From: Myxococcus stipitatus
GTDB taxonomy: Bacteria > Myxococcota > Myxococcia > Myxococcales > Myxococcaceae
Direction: 5' to 3'
Assembly: GCF_038561935.1 (NCBI RefSeq)
Contig: NZ_CP102770.1
Location: 3,472,001 to 3,536,000, forward strand
DNA length: 64,000 bases
Made by a program: the position numbers and the translations under genes
Notes under the pieces: generated by a model
What the model was told of the DNA's origin: nothing
What the model saw: the letters and a program-made list of their open reading frames with translations, nothing else
Database searches by the model: none
Shown here: positions 24,238 through 32,153 of the stretch, piece after piece
Numbering within the stretch: position 1 is the stretch's first letter
Layout: every line of letters starts with the position of its first letter

Positions 24238-25527
24238 GTGCCCGCCACCCATCCTTCAGCCGGTTCCTCGACAGCCCCGCGCCTCGGTCCCTGGCACTGG
24301 CTGGTCTTCGTCGTCGGTGTGATGCCCACGCTCGCGTACGCGTTCTCGCCGCGGTTTGGAGACCTGGAGATCTACTTCCGGTCGGCACGTTCGCTCCTCG
24401 AAGGGGCCACGCCCAACCAGGACTTCCGCTTCGAGTATCCGCCGTACGCGCTGCTGTGGTTCGTCCCCGCCGCGTGGCTGCGCGACACGTCGGAAGGCTT
24501 CGTGCGCGTGTTCGGCCTCCAGCTCGTGGTGTTCGATGTGTTCATCAAGTGGGCGCTGCTGCACGAGGGCGCGCGGCTGTGGGGCCGCGCGTGGCGGTCG
24601 ATGGTGCCGTGCGTCGCGTACTCGGTGACGACGTGGGTCGCGTCGGTCTACTACCTCAAGCGCTATGACCTCATCCCCGCGGCCCTGACGTTGGCGGCGC
24701 TGCTGGCGGTGGCTCGGCGCCGCGACGTGCTGGCGGGCCTGGCGCTCGCCGTCGGGGTGGTGACGAAGCTGTACCCCGTGGTGCTGGTGCCGCTCTGCGT
24801 CGTCATCTGTTGGAGGCGCCGCGCACTGGGCAGGCTGTCGCTGGGGCTGGCCCTGGGCGTGGCGCCGCTGTTGGCTCTGAGCACCGTGTGGCCCTGGTGG
24901 GGCTTCGCGTCCTTCCATGTGAACCGGGGGCTCCAGGTGGAGTCGCTCCCGGCCTCGCTCGTCTGGGCGGCGCATCACCTGGGGTGGGCGCAGGGCGTCA
25001 TCTGGCTCAAGGCGCCCGCGGCGTACGAGCTCCATGGGACTGTCGCCGAGAACGCGAAGGCCCTGATGCGGTGGCTGTGGGTGCTGGGCACGTTGACCGC
25101 GACGGCCCTGGGCGCCTGGGCCGCGCGTCACCGTCCTTCCGAGCACATGGGAGACCTGGCCCGGCTGGCGTTGGTGCCGCTGCTGGCCTTCATCATCCTC
25201 AACCCGGTGCTCAGCCCCCAGTTCCTCACCTGGGTCATGGCGCTGGCCGCGCTGTCGCTCCTGTCCGGCTCGCCCACGGCGCCCCTGCTCATCCTCGCGG
25301 CGGGCATGATGTCGCGCGGCACCTTCATCGGACAGGGCTATCGGGTCGGGGCGGGCGTGGCGCAGACCCTGCTCATCCTCGCCCGCAACGGTGTCCTGCT
25401 GGTCGCGGGATTCCTGCTGTTGCGCGAGGTGTGGCGCGCCCGGGTCTCATCCTCGCGCGAGGTCGGCGTGGCGCCCGTGCCGGGCTCGGGCGCGTTGTCT
25501 GCCTTGCCCGTGGCGCGCGGCTCCTGA
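24238..25527 (+). CDS. GT87-type (DUF2029) polyprenyl-phosphate-sugar transferase, integral membrane
   Basis: Multi-pass membrane glycosyltransferase, probably using polyprenyl-phosphate sugars outside the cytoplasmic membrane. About ten hydrophobic helices are visible, beginning WLVFVVGVMPTLAYAF. The first loop reads FGDLEIYFRSARSLLEGATP, with the Asp expected for GT-C catalysis, and NQDFRFEYPPYALLWFVPAA has the conserved YPP of the family. Later loops hold KLYPVVLVPLCVV and SPQFLTWVMALAAL. The start is uncertain: GTG 24238 is used, ATG 24169 is also in frame, and the earlier open frame overlaps the kinase gene. The gene ends one base before the convergent amidohydrolase stop. Confidence 0.82.
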   Translation: MPATHPSAGSSTAPRLGPWHWLVFVVGVMPTLAYAFSPRFGDLEIYFRSARSLLEGATPNQDFRFEYPPYALLWFVPAAWLRDTSEGFVRVFGLQLVVFDVFIKWALLHEGARLWGRAWRSMVPCVAYSVTTWVASVYYLKRYDLIPAALTLAALLAVARRRDVLAGLALAVGVVTKLYPVVLVPLCVVICWRRRALGRLSLGLALGVAPLLALSTVWPWWGFASFHVNRGLQVESLPASLVWAAHHLGWAQGVIWLKAPAAYELHGTVAENAKALMRWLWVLGTLTATALGAWAARHRPSEHMGDLARLALVPLLAFIILNPVLSPQFLTWVMALAALSLLSGSPTAPLLILAAGMMSRGTFIGQGYRVGAGVAQTLLILARNGVLLVAGFLLLREVWRARVSSSREVGVAPVPGSGALSALPVARGS

Positions 25528-25528
25528 G

Positions 25529-26803
25529 TCAGCGCGGGGCGGGTGTCCCGTTCTTCATCACCCAGCGGACGCGGCGCACGGCGGAGATGTCCTGGGTGGG
25601 GTCTCCTTCCACGGCGACCAGGTCGGCGAACATCCCCGCCTTCACCTGGCCCAGCCGGTCCTCGCGCCGGAGCATCTTCGCGTTGCCGGATGTCGCCGAG
25701 CGGAGCGCCTGCGCGGGCGTCATGCCGTACTCCACCATCAGCTCCATCTCCTGTCCGTTGTCCCCGTGCGTGAAGACGCCGGAGTCTCCACCCATGCACA
25801 TGGGCACTCCCGCCGCGAGCGCCGCGCGGAACGAGGCGCGCTTGGACTTGAGGGACGCGGGCTCCGGGTCCACGCCCTTCATCCAGCCCTGGTAGCGCAG
25901 CACCGCCTCCTCCGCCGCGAGCGTGGCGCAGAGGAAGACCCCGCGCTGGGCCATGAGGCGGAAGACCTCGGGCGTGCCGGCGTCGCCGTGCTCGATGGTG
26001 TCCGCGCCCACGAGCACCGCGCGGCGCATGCCCTCGGGGGTGCTCGCGTGGACGGAGACGGGACGGGCGCCGTCGCGCGCCGTGTCGACGATGCGCTTCA
26101 TCTCGTCCAGGGAGAAGGTGGGCCGTGTCTCGCCATTGGGCCCCCAGCCGTAGTCGCCGTACACCTTCACCCAGTCGGCGCCGCGCCCCATCTGGCCTCG
26201 CACCGTGCGCACCACGCCGTCGAGGCCGTCGGTCTCCTCGGCGCCCTTCGGGACGCGCCACTCCGGCGCGAAGCCCTTGGGGTCATACGTGCCGGTGGCG
26301 ACCATCGCCCGCGTCACCACGAAGAGCCGGGGCCCGGGGATGATGCCTTGGTCGATGGCCTGCTTGAGCCCGACGTCGGCGTCCGCCGCGCCCTCGGTGC
26401 CCAGGTCTCTCGCGGAGGTGAAGCCCGCGAGCAGCGTCGCGCGTGCGTGCCGGGTGGCTCGGGCGACGCGCAGGGCCAGCGCCTCCTTGAGCACCTGGTC
26501 GTTCCAGTCCGCCTCGTTGTACGGGTGGAGGAACATGTGGGAGTGCCCCTCGATGAAGCCAGGGGACAGCGTGGTGCCGGCGAGGTCGATGACCTCCGCT
26601 CCCTCGGGCACCTTCACGCGTCCCGGGGGACCGGCGGCGGCGATGCGTTCACCTGTCACCAGCACCACCCAGCCTTCATGGGGCGTGTCGGTGACGCCGT
26701 CGAAGACGCGCGCGGGGCGCAGCAGGTAGGACTTGGGGGCGGCGGGGGCCACGGGCTCGGCCGAGGCCGTGGTGACGACGAGGGCGAGGAGGAGGGCGCG
26801 CAT
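25529..26803 (-). CDS. Secreted amidohydrolase (imidazolonepropionase-like)
   Basis: Metal-dependent hydrolase of the amidohydrolase superfamily, exported by a Sec signal peptide ([17 protein letters not shown]). The 424 residues carry the metal ligands in order: HSHMFLH (H-x-H), carboxylated-Lys candidate in [10 protein letters not shown], His in [10 protein letters not shown], His in TIEHGDAG, and Asp in [12 protein letters not shown]. The C-terminal [20 protein letters not shown] is the usual end of imidazolonepropionase/prolidase-like members. Peptide or amide substrates are likely; the specific one is unknown. The gene converges with the glycosyltransferase gene, stops one base apart. 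Confidence 0.9.
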   Translation of the reverse strand: MRALLLALVVTTASAEPVAPAAPKSYLLRPARVFDGVTDTPHEGWVVLVTGERIAAAGPPGRVKVPEGAEVIDLAGTTLSPGFIEGHSHMFLHPYNEADWNDQVLKEALALRVARATRHARATLLAGFTSARDLGTEGAADADVGLKQAIDQGIIPGPRLFVVTRAMVATGTYDPKGFAPEWRVPKGAEETDGLDGVVRTVRGQMGRGADWVKVYGDYGWGPNGETRPTFSLDEMKRIVDTARDGARPVSVHASTPEGMRRAVLVGADTIEHGDAGTPEVFRLMAQRGVFLCATLAAEEAVLRYQGWMKGVDPEPASLKSKRASFRAALAAGVPMCMGGDSGVFTHGDNGQEMELMVEYGMTPAQALRSATSGNAKMLRREDRLGQVKAGMFADLVAVEGDPTQDISAVRRVRWVMKNGTPAPR

Positions 26804-26968
26804 GGCGGTGCCAGGGTGTGGGGGGGGGGAAGGGGATGATGGCGTGGGGGTGACGCGACGGCCACTTCGTGGGGCCTGCCCTCGAGGGCAAGCCCGGCTG
26901 TGCGCTGGTGGAAGCAGCGCTCATCCGGGCAGGTGCGCACGCGCCCGGGCGGGCGTTACAGGAGCGGC

Positions 26969-27280
26969 ATGGCCCGAAACGACAACGTCTTCGCGTTGAT
27001 GCCCATCGAGGTCGAGTTCCAGAAGGAGAAGGCCGCGGGGCTCCGGCGCACCGGAGAGAAGCTGGACCAGGCCCTGGCCGCGCTGGCGGGCGCCGAGCGG
27101 GAGCTGCTGTCCGCGAGAGGGCCCGAGCGGACGGCCCGGCTCGGGCGCTACCGGGAGCTGCGCAAGGAGGCGGAGCGGGTGCGCTGGGGCCTCATGGTGC
27201 AGCGCGAGGCCTGTGGCCTTCGGGGCGGAGACCTGGAGCTCGAGCGGGCCTATCCGCTGCCGCCGCTGATTCGGGAGTGA
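26969..27280 (+). CDS. Small coiled-coil protein, uncharacterised
   Basis: 103 residues starting at ATG 26969 (MARNDNVFALMPIEVEFQKE). Most of the protein is a charged helix with heptad-like spacing (KLDQALAALAGAERELLSAR; RYRELRKEAERVRWGLMVQR), followed by a short Pro-rich tail. No signal peptide, membrane segment or known domain is visible. A GGAG element lies about 15 bases upstream. The gene converges with the DUF423 gene, seven bases between stops. Codon use is typical of its neighbours, which supports a real gene. Confidence 0.65.
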   Translation: MARNDNVFALMPIEVEFQKEKAAGLRRTGEKLDQALAALAGAERELLSARGPERTARLGRYRELRKEAERVRWGLMVQREACGLRGGDLELERAYPLPPLIRE

Positions 27281-27287
27281 GGCCCGG

Positions 27288-27662
27288 CTACGGTGCCGCG
27301 CGCCAGGCGGCGAGGGCGAGCAGGGCCCAGCCGGCGAGGAAGCCCAGTCCACCCAGGGGGGTGATCGCCCCCAGCGTCCGCACGCCGGTGAGCGCGAGCG
27401 CGTAGAGACTGCCAGAGAACAGAAGGATGCCCACCAGCATGGCCCAGCCCGCGCCGGACAGGAGCGAGGTGGGGCGCAGGTAGCCGAAGAGGCCCACCGC
27501 GACCAACCCCAGCGAGTGATACATGTGGTAGCGAGCGCCCGTCTCGAAGATGACGAGAAGGTCCGGGGACAACCGGGCCTTCAGGCCATGGGCACCGAAG
27601 GCTCCCGCGCCCACGGCCAGGAATGCGTTCACCGCACCGAGGACCAGCCACCATCGCATCAT
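27288..27662 (-). CDS. DUF423 family membrane protein
   Basis: A 124-residue integral membrane protein of unknown function with four hydrophobic helices. The family pattern is clear: VNAFLAVGAGAFGAHGLKA, YHMYHSLGLVAVGLFGYL, LLFSGSLYALALTGVRTLGA and ITPLGGLGFLAGWALLA. The conserved FGAHG and FSGSLY elements identify DUF423 (YwdK/YgdD-like). ATG 27662 gives a normal-length product; the longer open frame upstream has no membrane start. It is divergent from the SET-domain gene with 94 bases between starts, so the two may share a regulatory region. Confidence 0.92.
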   Translation of the reverse strand: MMRWWLVLGAVNAFLAVGAGAFGAHGLKARLSPDLLVIFETGARYHMYHSLGLVAVGLFGYLRPTSLLSGAGWAMLVGILLFSGSLYALALTGVRTLGAITPLGGLGFLAGWALLALAAWRAAP

Positions 27663-27756
27663 CGAGCGCCTTTCATCATGAGTCCGACTGGTGCACGCTA
27701 CACCGCCGCTGATGGAGCGTCCTGGCCGACGTGAACTCCGGGCCACTCATACCCGC

Positions 27757-28437
27757 ATGACATCCCCCACTTTCTCTCCTTCCACCAAGCCCATTCCCTT
27801 CGAGCTGCGTCCGTCGTCCATCCAGGGCACGGGCGCCTTCGCCACTCGCCGCATCCTCAAGGGCGAGCGCATCATCGAGTACGTCGGCGAGCGCATCTCC
27901 CAGGCCGAGGCGGACCGCCGCTACGACGACGAGGCGATGGAGCGGCACCACACCTTCCTGTTCAACCTGGACAGCAAGACGGTGCTCGACGCCGGCACCC
28001 TCCACAACGAGGCGCGCTACATCAACCACTCGTGCGAGCCGAACTGCGAGGCGCTCATCGACAAGAAGCGCATCTACATCTTCGCCCTGCGCACGCTGGA
28101 GGTGGGTGAGGAGCTCGTCTACGACTACGCCTACGAGCGCACGGAGGACATGGGGCCGGAGTCGGTGGAGCTGTACATGTGCCGCTGCGGCGCCGCGAAG
28201 TGCCGTGGGACGATTCTCGCGCCCGAGCAGCAGGCCCCGGCCCGTCGCAAGCCCTCCAAGAAGTCCGGGAAGAAGAAGGTGACGCGGGAGAAGCAGTCCG
28301 CGTCCAAGAAGTCCCGCTCGGCGTCGAAGCCCACGAAGGCGTCGAAGGGCTCCAAGTCGACGAAGGGTTCGAAGTCCACGACGAAGAGCGCGAAGGGCAA
28401 GAAGTCGAGCGCGGGGCGCAAGCGCCTGGCGGGGTGA
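27757..28437 (+). CDS. SET-domain lysine methyltransferase with histone-H1-like Lys-rich tail
   Basis: Eukaryotic-type protein lysine methyltransferase fused to a basic tail, 226 residues. The SET core covers about 14-150: GTGAFATRRILKGERIIEYV, the active-site RYINHSCEPNCEA, EELVYDYAYE and a post-SET Cys cluster, CRCGAAKCRGTI, so all catalytic and zinc elements are kept. The final 70 residues are Lys/Ser/Thr/Gly repeats (KSGKKKVTREKQ, SKGSKSTKGSKSTTKSAKG), like histone H1 or AlgP/HU tails. Binding to DNA or self-methylation are plausible; neither is shown. Start ATG 27757 fits the SET N-terminus. Confidence 0.92.
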   Translation: MTSPTFSPSTKPIPFELRPSSIQGTGAFATRRILKGERIIEYVGERISQAEADRRYDDEAMERHHTFLFNLDSKTVLDAGTLHNEARYINHSCEPNCEALIDKKRIYIFALRTLEVGEELVYDYAYERTEDMGPESVELYMCRCGAAKCRGTILAPEQQAPARRKPSKKSGKKKVTREKQSASKKSRSASKPTKASKGSKSTKGSKSTTKSAKGKKSSAGRKRLAG

Positions 28438-28654
28438 GGCTCCTCGCTGTCTTCGTGCGTGGCCACGTGGGCGCCCTGGAAGCGGGGCTCGTCTCGCGTC
28501 GCCGCGCGGGAGTCCGCTGAAGCCGCCGGGACTGTTGCTCCCGGCGGAGGTGTGAGCCCGAGGAGGGCCCCCGCCCGAGGAAGGGCAGGGGCCTTGCCGG
28601 AGCGGGCTGCCATTCATGGACAAGGCAACCCGTCTCGGGAGGCCCGCTGGATGT

Positions 28655-28981
28655 CTATGGCCGGGTCCAGCGGAGGTTCTTGATTCCCCCGCGGTAGCGG
28701 CAGAAATCCGCACCAATGCCAGCGCAGTTGCCACAGTGCGTGTTCGGGAACGGCATGTGGTCTTCGTTGCAGCAGCGGACGCCACACGTGGCGATCTCCG
28801 CGATGCAGGGGTCTCTTTCCCCCGCGCAAGCCAGGGTTTCCGGAGGCTGAGGCTCCGCGACGGACAGCTGCTCCACCTCGGCCTCGGGCGTGCCCTCCTC
28901 GGTCGGGAGCGGGCCACCACAGGCGACGACAAGCAACAACAGAGACCACGCGATGTGACGCAACGGCTTCAGGATGCTCAT
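28655..28981 (-). CDS. Small Cys-rich lipoprotein
   Basis: 108 residues with a lipoprotein signal, MSILKPLRHIAWSLLLLVVAC (lipobox LVVAC, 17-21). ATG 28981 is chosen because it begins the signal; the frame extends 16 codons upstream without one. The mature part is acidic at first (EEGTPEAEVEQLSVAEPQPP), then contains nine Cys after the lipidated one, in CAGERDPCIAEIATCGVRCC and HCGNCAGIGADFC, likely all disulfide-bonded. Myxobacteria encode many such small secreted proteins of unknown role. A good minus-strand promoter candidate lies about 200 bases upstream. Confidence 0.78.
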   Translation of the reverse strand: MSILKPLRHIAWSLLLLVVACGGPLPTEEGTPEAEVEQLSVAEPQPPETLACAGERDPCIAEIATCGVRCCNEDHMPFPNTHCGNCAGIGADFCRYRGGIKNLRWTRP

Positions 28982-29178
28982 GGGAAATCCCTCGGCTCCT
29001 CGACGGGAGCACGTGTGGATGTGTGTCAAATGGGGTGAAGGACTGAAGGCGGAGACGCTTGGGTGGATGGGATTGGCGCTGGGGGCCTCCTTGGGGAGAT
29101 TGTTGACTCAGGCAACGACATGGGCGCGACCGGGCGATAGGGGGCGCGGATGAGTCTGTCGTGGAGTTCTGGATGTGG

Positions 29179-29207
29179 AAGATATTGCAAGTAGTTGCTT
29201 TTGGCAA
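29179..29207 (-). promoter_or_regulatory. Candidate sigma-70-type promoter for the Cys-rich lipoprotein gene
   Basis: On the minus strand TTGCCA (29207-29202) and TATCTT (29184-29179) are separated by 17 bases in an A+T-rich patch, about 200 bases upstream of the ATG at 28981. Transcription would begin near 29172, leaving a leader of about 190 bases. Confidence 0.45.
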
Positions 29208-29298
29208 TGTGTTGGAGGTGGTTGTGATTGGGGAGGGCGCGTCTACGAGGAGGTACGTAGCCACGCCGGACTCCAGGGGCTCGGCGTAGAGTGGCCCG

Positions 29299-30240
29299 GT
29301 GAACGACATCCTCTCCTTCCTGCTCACCGAGCCTCCCGCGCCCTCCGAGCTCGACTCCGTCGCGGCCTGGTGGCGCCAGCACGCGGCGCTCATGTCCCGC
29401 TTCCCGGCGCCCGCGGACCTGGCGCTCGCGGGAGGCTTCCGCGCGGACCGGCTCGGGTATGCCTTTGCCTCGGGCTACCACGCCGCCCATCGCTTCCTGT
29501 TCCCCATGCTCCCTTCCGACAGCCCCACCGCGCTCTGCGCCACGGAGCCGGCCGGGGCACATCCCTCCGCCATCCAGACGCGCCTGACGCCGTCCGGCTC
29601 GGGCTGGACGCTCTCCGGGGAGAAGACCTTCGTCACGCTGGGCACCTCCGCGGAGCTGCTGCTCGTGGTCGCCTCCGAGGGCCAGGACGCGCAGGGCCGC
29701 AACCGGCTGCGCATGGTGTGTCTGGACTCGAAGCGCCCGGGTGTTCGCGTCACCGCGCTCCCCGAGCTGCCCTTCGTGCCCGAAATCCCCCACGCGGAGC
29801 TGCGGCTCGAGGATGTCGCCGTGTCCCCGGACGAGGTGCTCCCGGGCGACGGCTACACGCGCTACCTCAAGCCCTTCCGCACCGTGGAGGACTGCCACGT
29901 CCAGCTCGCGTTGCTCGGGTGGCTCCTCCAGCTCGGCCGGCACCATGGCTGGCCCGACGCCCTCCGCGAAGAGCTCCTCGCCGTGGCCGTCATGATGCGG
30001 GGGCTTGCCCAGGCGGACCCGTCCTCCGCGGCGACGCACGTGGCGCTCGGCGGCGCGCTCGCACGCGTCAAGCACACCGTCACGCAATGCGAGCCGCTCT
30101 GGGCCCAGGTCGATGCCGTGACGCGCGAGCGATGGGCGCGGGACCGGCGGCTCCTCGACGTCGCGGGGAAGGTCCGCGCGAAGCGGCTGGAGTCGGCGCG
30201 GCTGAGGCTCTCGGGCGAGGCTCCGCGCGACGAGGCCTGA
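29299..30240 (+). CDS. Acyl-CoA dehydrogenase-like protein, shorter than usual
   Basis: FAD-dependent acyl-CoA dehydrogenase fold, 313 residues from GTG 29299. It has the middle-domain motifs LCATEPAGAHPSAIQTRLTP (flavin and substrate loop), WTLSGEKTFVTLGTSAELLL and the beta-strand AELRLEDVAVSPDEVLPGDG. The C-terminal helical domain is short and has no recognisable catalytic Glu or GG-x-GY element; normal enzymes have about 380 residues. It may be a diverged or non-catalytic member. It stands alone, facing an uncharacterised gene across a bidirectional hairpin. Confidence 0.8.
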   Translation: MNDILSFLLTEPPAPSELDSVAAWWRQHAALMSRFPAPADLALAGGFRADRLGYAFASGYHAAHRFLFPMLPSDSPTALCATEPAGAHPSAIQTRLTPSGSGWTLSGEKTFVTLGTSAELLLVVASEGQDAQGRNRLRMVCLDSKRPGVRVTALPELPFVPEIPHAELRLEDVAVSPDEVLPGDGYTRYLKPFRTVEDCHVQLALLGWLLQLGRHHGWPDALREELLAVAVMMRGLAQADPSSAATHVALGGALARVKHTVTQCEPLWAQVDAVTRERWARDRRLLDVAGKVRAKRLESARLRLSGEAPRDEA

Positions 30241-30245
30241 ATGCA

Positions 30246-30285
30246 CGAAGGCCGCGTTCCGCTCGGGAACACGGCCCTTCATGAA
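30246..30285. terminator. Bidirectional hairpin between convergent genes
   Basis: GAAGGCCGCGTTCC and its near-complement GGAACACGGCCCTTC form a long stem with a GCTC loop and small bulges, six bases past the dehydrogenase stop and 26 before the convergent stop. No T-run follows on either strand. Confidence 0.6.
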
Positions 30286-30310
30286 CGACGTGGGACAGCG
30301 GGGACGGCTT

Positions 30311-31036
30311 TCAGTACCGGCCGCCGCCCACCACGGAGACGAGGGCGGACAGGACGCGGCTCTCCACGCCCCAGACGGCCTTGTTCATGCCCTTCACGCC
30401 CGCGCCGCGCAGGTAGTCCGTGAAGTCATGCAGCGCGGTGGAGCGCTGCACGCCCTCGCCCTTCGCCGCGTAGAGCAGGGGCGTGCCCGGCGCGCCCGTC
30501 AGGCCCAGGTCCGGGCAGGCCTCGGACAGCTTCTTCGGGTCCACGCCCGTCGCCGCGGACAGCATCGCGACGGTGAACTTGTGCACCGGAAGCTCCCGCG
30601 CGTTGGGGACCTTCTTCAGCACCTTCTCGACGTCCTTCGGGTCGGTGGCGAGCTGCTCAAGCGTCACCTTGGACATCGCGATGATCTGCTCGTTCGTCAC
30701 CTTCTTGCCGTCCAGGATGGCGCGGCCCAGGAGCGACGCCGGGGTGTCTCCCTTGATGGTGACATCCGCCCCCGGCATGTTCTTCATCCGGTCCCAGACG
30801 GCCTGCACGGCCTTGCCCACCTCGGTGTCCGGCCCCCCGCGCCAGGCGCCCGGCATCGGCTGCGTGGCCAGCGCCTGCCCCGGAGCGCCGACCTTGGCCT
30901 CGAACGAGCTGAGCTGGGTGTGACCCACCGCGTTGGCCTTCGCCGGCGCCGCGGTCTGCTTCGCTTCCGCTTGCGGCTTGAGGGACGTGGACGGGTTCGA
31001 CGTGACGACGCGAGAACGGTTGCGGATGGAATCCAT
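30311..31036 (-). CDS. Uncharacterised protein
   Basis: 241 residues from ATG 31036; the frame continues upstream but ATG 31036 begins the only stretch with consistent composition. The N-terminal 70 residues are Ser/Ala/Lys-rich and probably disordered (SLKPQAEAKQTAAPAKANAV). The rest is helical with repeated patterns KVTNEQIIAMSKVTLEQLAT and DVEKVLKKVPNARELPVHKF and a Gly-rich end (VGGGRY). No signal peptide, no known domain. A cytoplasmic or type-independent secreted protein is possible. Divergent from the oxygenase gene, 262 bases between starts. Confidence 0.65.
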   Translation of the reverse strand: MDSIRNRSRVVTSNPSTSLKPQAEAKQTAAPAKANAVGHTQLSSFEAKVGAPGQALATQPMPGAWRGGPDTEVGKAVQAVWDRMKNMPGADVTIKGDTPASLLGRAILDGKKVTNEQIIAMSKVTLEQLATDPKDVEKVLKKVPNARELPVHKFTVAMLSAATGVDPKKLSEACPDLGLTGAPGTPLLYAAKGEGVQRSTALHDFTDYLRGAGVKGMNKAVWGVESRVLSALVSVVGGGRY

Positions 31037-31298
31037 GCCTGGGGGAGTCTCCGGGATTCGGCGAATCAAATGGTTATCGCGGCGGACCTCGAAAGGTTGT
31101 CCCCTCACTGAAATATGACCGCAATCCCCGAAGTGAGGAGGCCTCACCGAGACGGGTTGACGCGTGACGTCACGCGCCTCGAGAGGTCCAGGCGAGCAGG
31201 GAGGCCCGCGCATTTGCGCAGGACAAGCGGCGCGTGAAGCCGTATGCGAGGGCCTCTCCTCCTGGCCCGTGTCGCGCCGGGTGGTCCTGGACCCCGCC

Positions 31299-32108
31299 AT
31301 GAAGAAGCTCTTCCCCTCCGAGTTCGCAGACCTCCTCACCCCCAAGGGCCGCCGCATCCTCGACGGGCGTGACAAGACGGTGTCGGGGGCCTTGCTGGAC
31401 CCGGCGCGCCGCTTCGTCTCGCTGCAGGGCGTGGTGGACGCGGGCCGGGCGGCCGCCTGCCGCGACGCGCTGGACAAGGCCCTGCGCGAGCTGGTGGTGC
31501 CCATGGAGGACCCCATCCCCCATGACTCCATCTCCGGGATGACGATGAACTACATGGAGCTGCTGCCCAAGACGGTGCGGGTGCGCACGGCGCTGCTGGA
31601 GAACCGGCGCTCGCGCTCGTGGCGCGCGGCGGAGGCGGTGGGGCTGACCACGATGCTGCGCTCGGAGACGTTCGCCGCGTTCGCCGCCGCCGTCAGCGGC
31701 CGGGTGCTGCGCCGGGGCTGGGGCATCCAGGTGCTCTGCTACGGGCCCGGGGACTACTCCGGCCCCCACAATGACCACCACCCCGAGGAGGCCGAGGCCC
31801 GCGACGGCTACGTGGACATGCACCTGAGCCTCACAATGCCGGGCGTGGACCACCAGTACCTGGTCTACGAGAAGGACGGACACCTCTCGGAGATGACGCG
31901 CGTGAGCACGGTGGGGGGAGTCACCGTGTACCGCCTGCCCTTCTGGCACTACACGACGCCGCTGCTCGCGCGGCGCGGGGCGGAGGCGGACTCCCGGCGC
32001 TGGGTGCTCCTGGGGACGTTCCTGGACGCGGCGCCCCAGGCGAAGCCGTCCACCACCGTGGCGCCCCCGGGACTGTCGGGAGCCCGCCTGCCCGCCCGGG
32101 GGGCGTGA
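31299..32108 (+). CDS. 2-oxoglutarate/Fe(II)-dependent oxygenase-like protein
   Basis: 269 residues; ATG 31299 is chosen because the residues after it (MKKLFPSEFADLLTPKGRRI) are well behaved, unlike the upstream extension. A jelly-roll core is suggested by VLCYGPGDYSGPHNDHHPEE (the H-x-D iron pair), the strands YVDMHLSLTMPGVDHQYLVY, the distal His in LPFWHYTTPLL and an Arg in RRWVLLGTFLD that would bind 2-oxoglutarate. Together these fit the 2OG-Fe(II) oxygenase fold, but the family is not certain. It is followed 45 bases later by the M18 peptidase gene on the same strand. Confidence 0.65.
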   Translation: MKKLFPSEFADLLTPKGRRILDGRDKTVSGALLDPARRFVSLQGVVDAGRAAACRDALDKALRELVVPMEDPIPHDSISGMTMNYMELLPKTVRVRTALLENRRSRSWRAAEAVGLTTMLRSETFAAFAAAVSGRVLRRGWGIQVLCYGPGDYSGPHNDHHPEEAEARDGYVDMHLSLTMPGVDHQYLVYEKDGHLSEMTRVSTVGGVTVYRLPFWHYTTPLLARRGAEADSRRWVLLGTFLDAAPQAKPSTTVAPPGLSGARLPARGA

Positions 32109-32153
32109 TTCGGACGTGGCGCGGCGCCCGGTCGGAGTTAGCTTCGGGCCGAC

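Noticed and set aside
28260..28437. Simple tandem repeat or CRISPR-like repeat in the SET gene tail
   Set aside because: The repetition is the Lys/Ser coding pattern of the protein tail, without regular spacer units.
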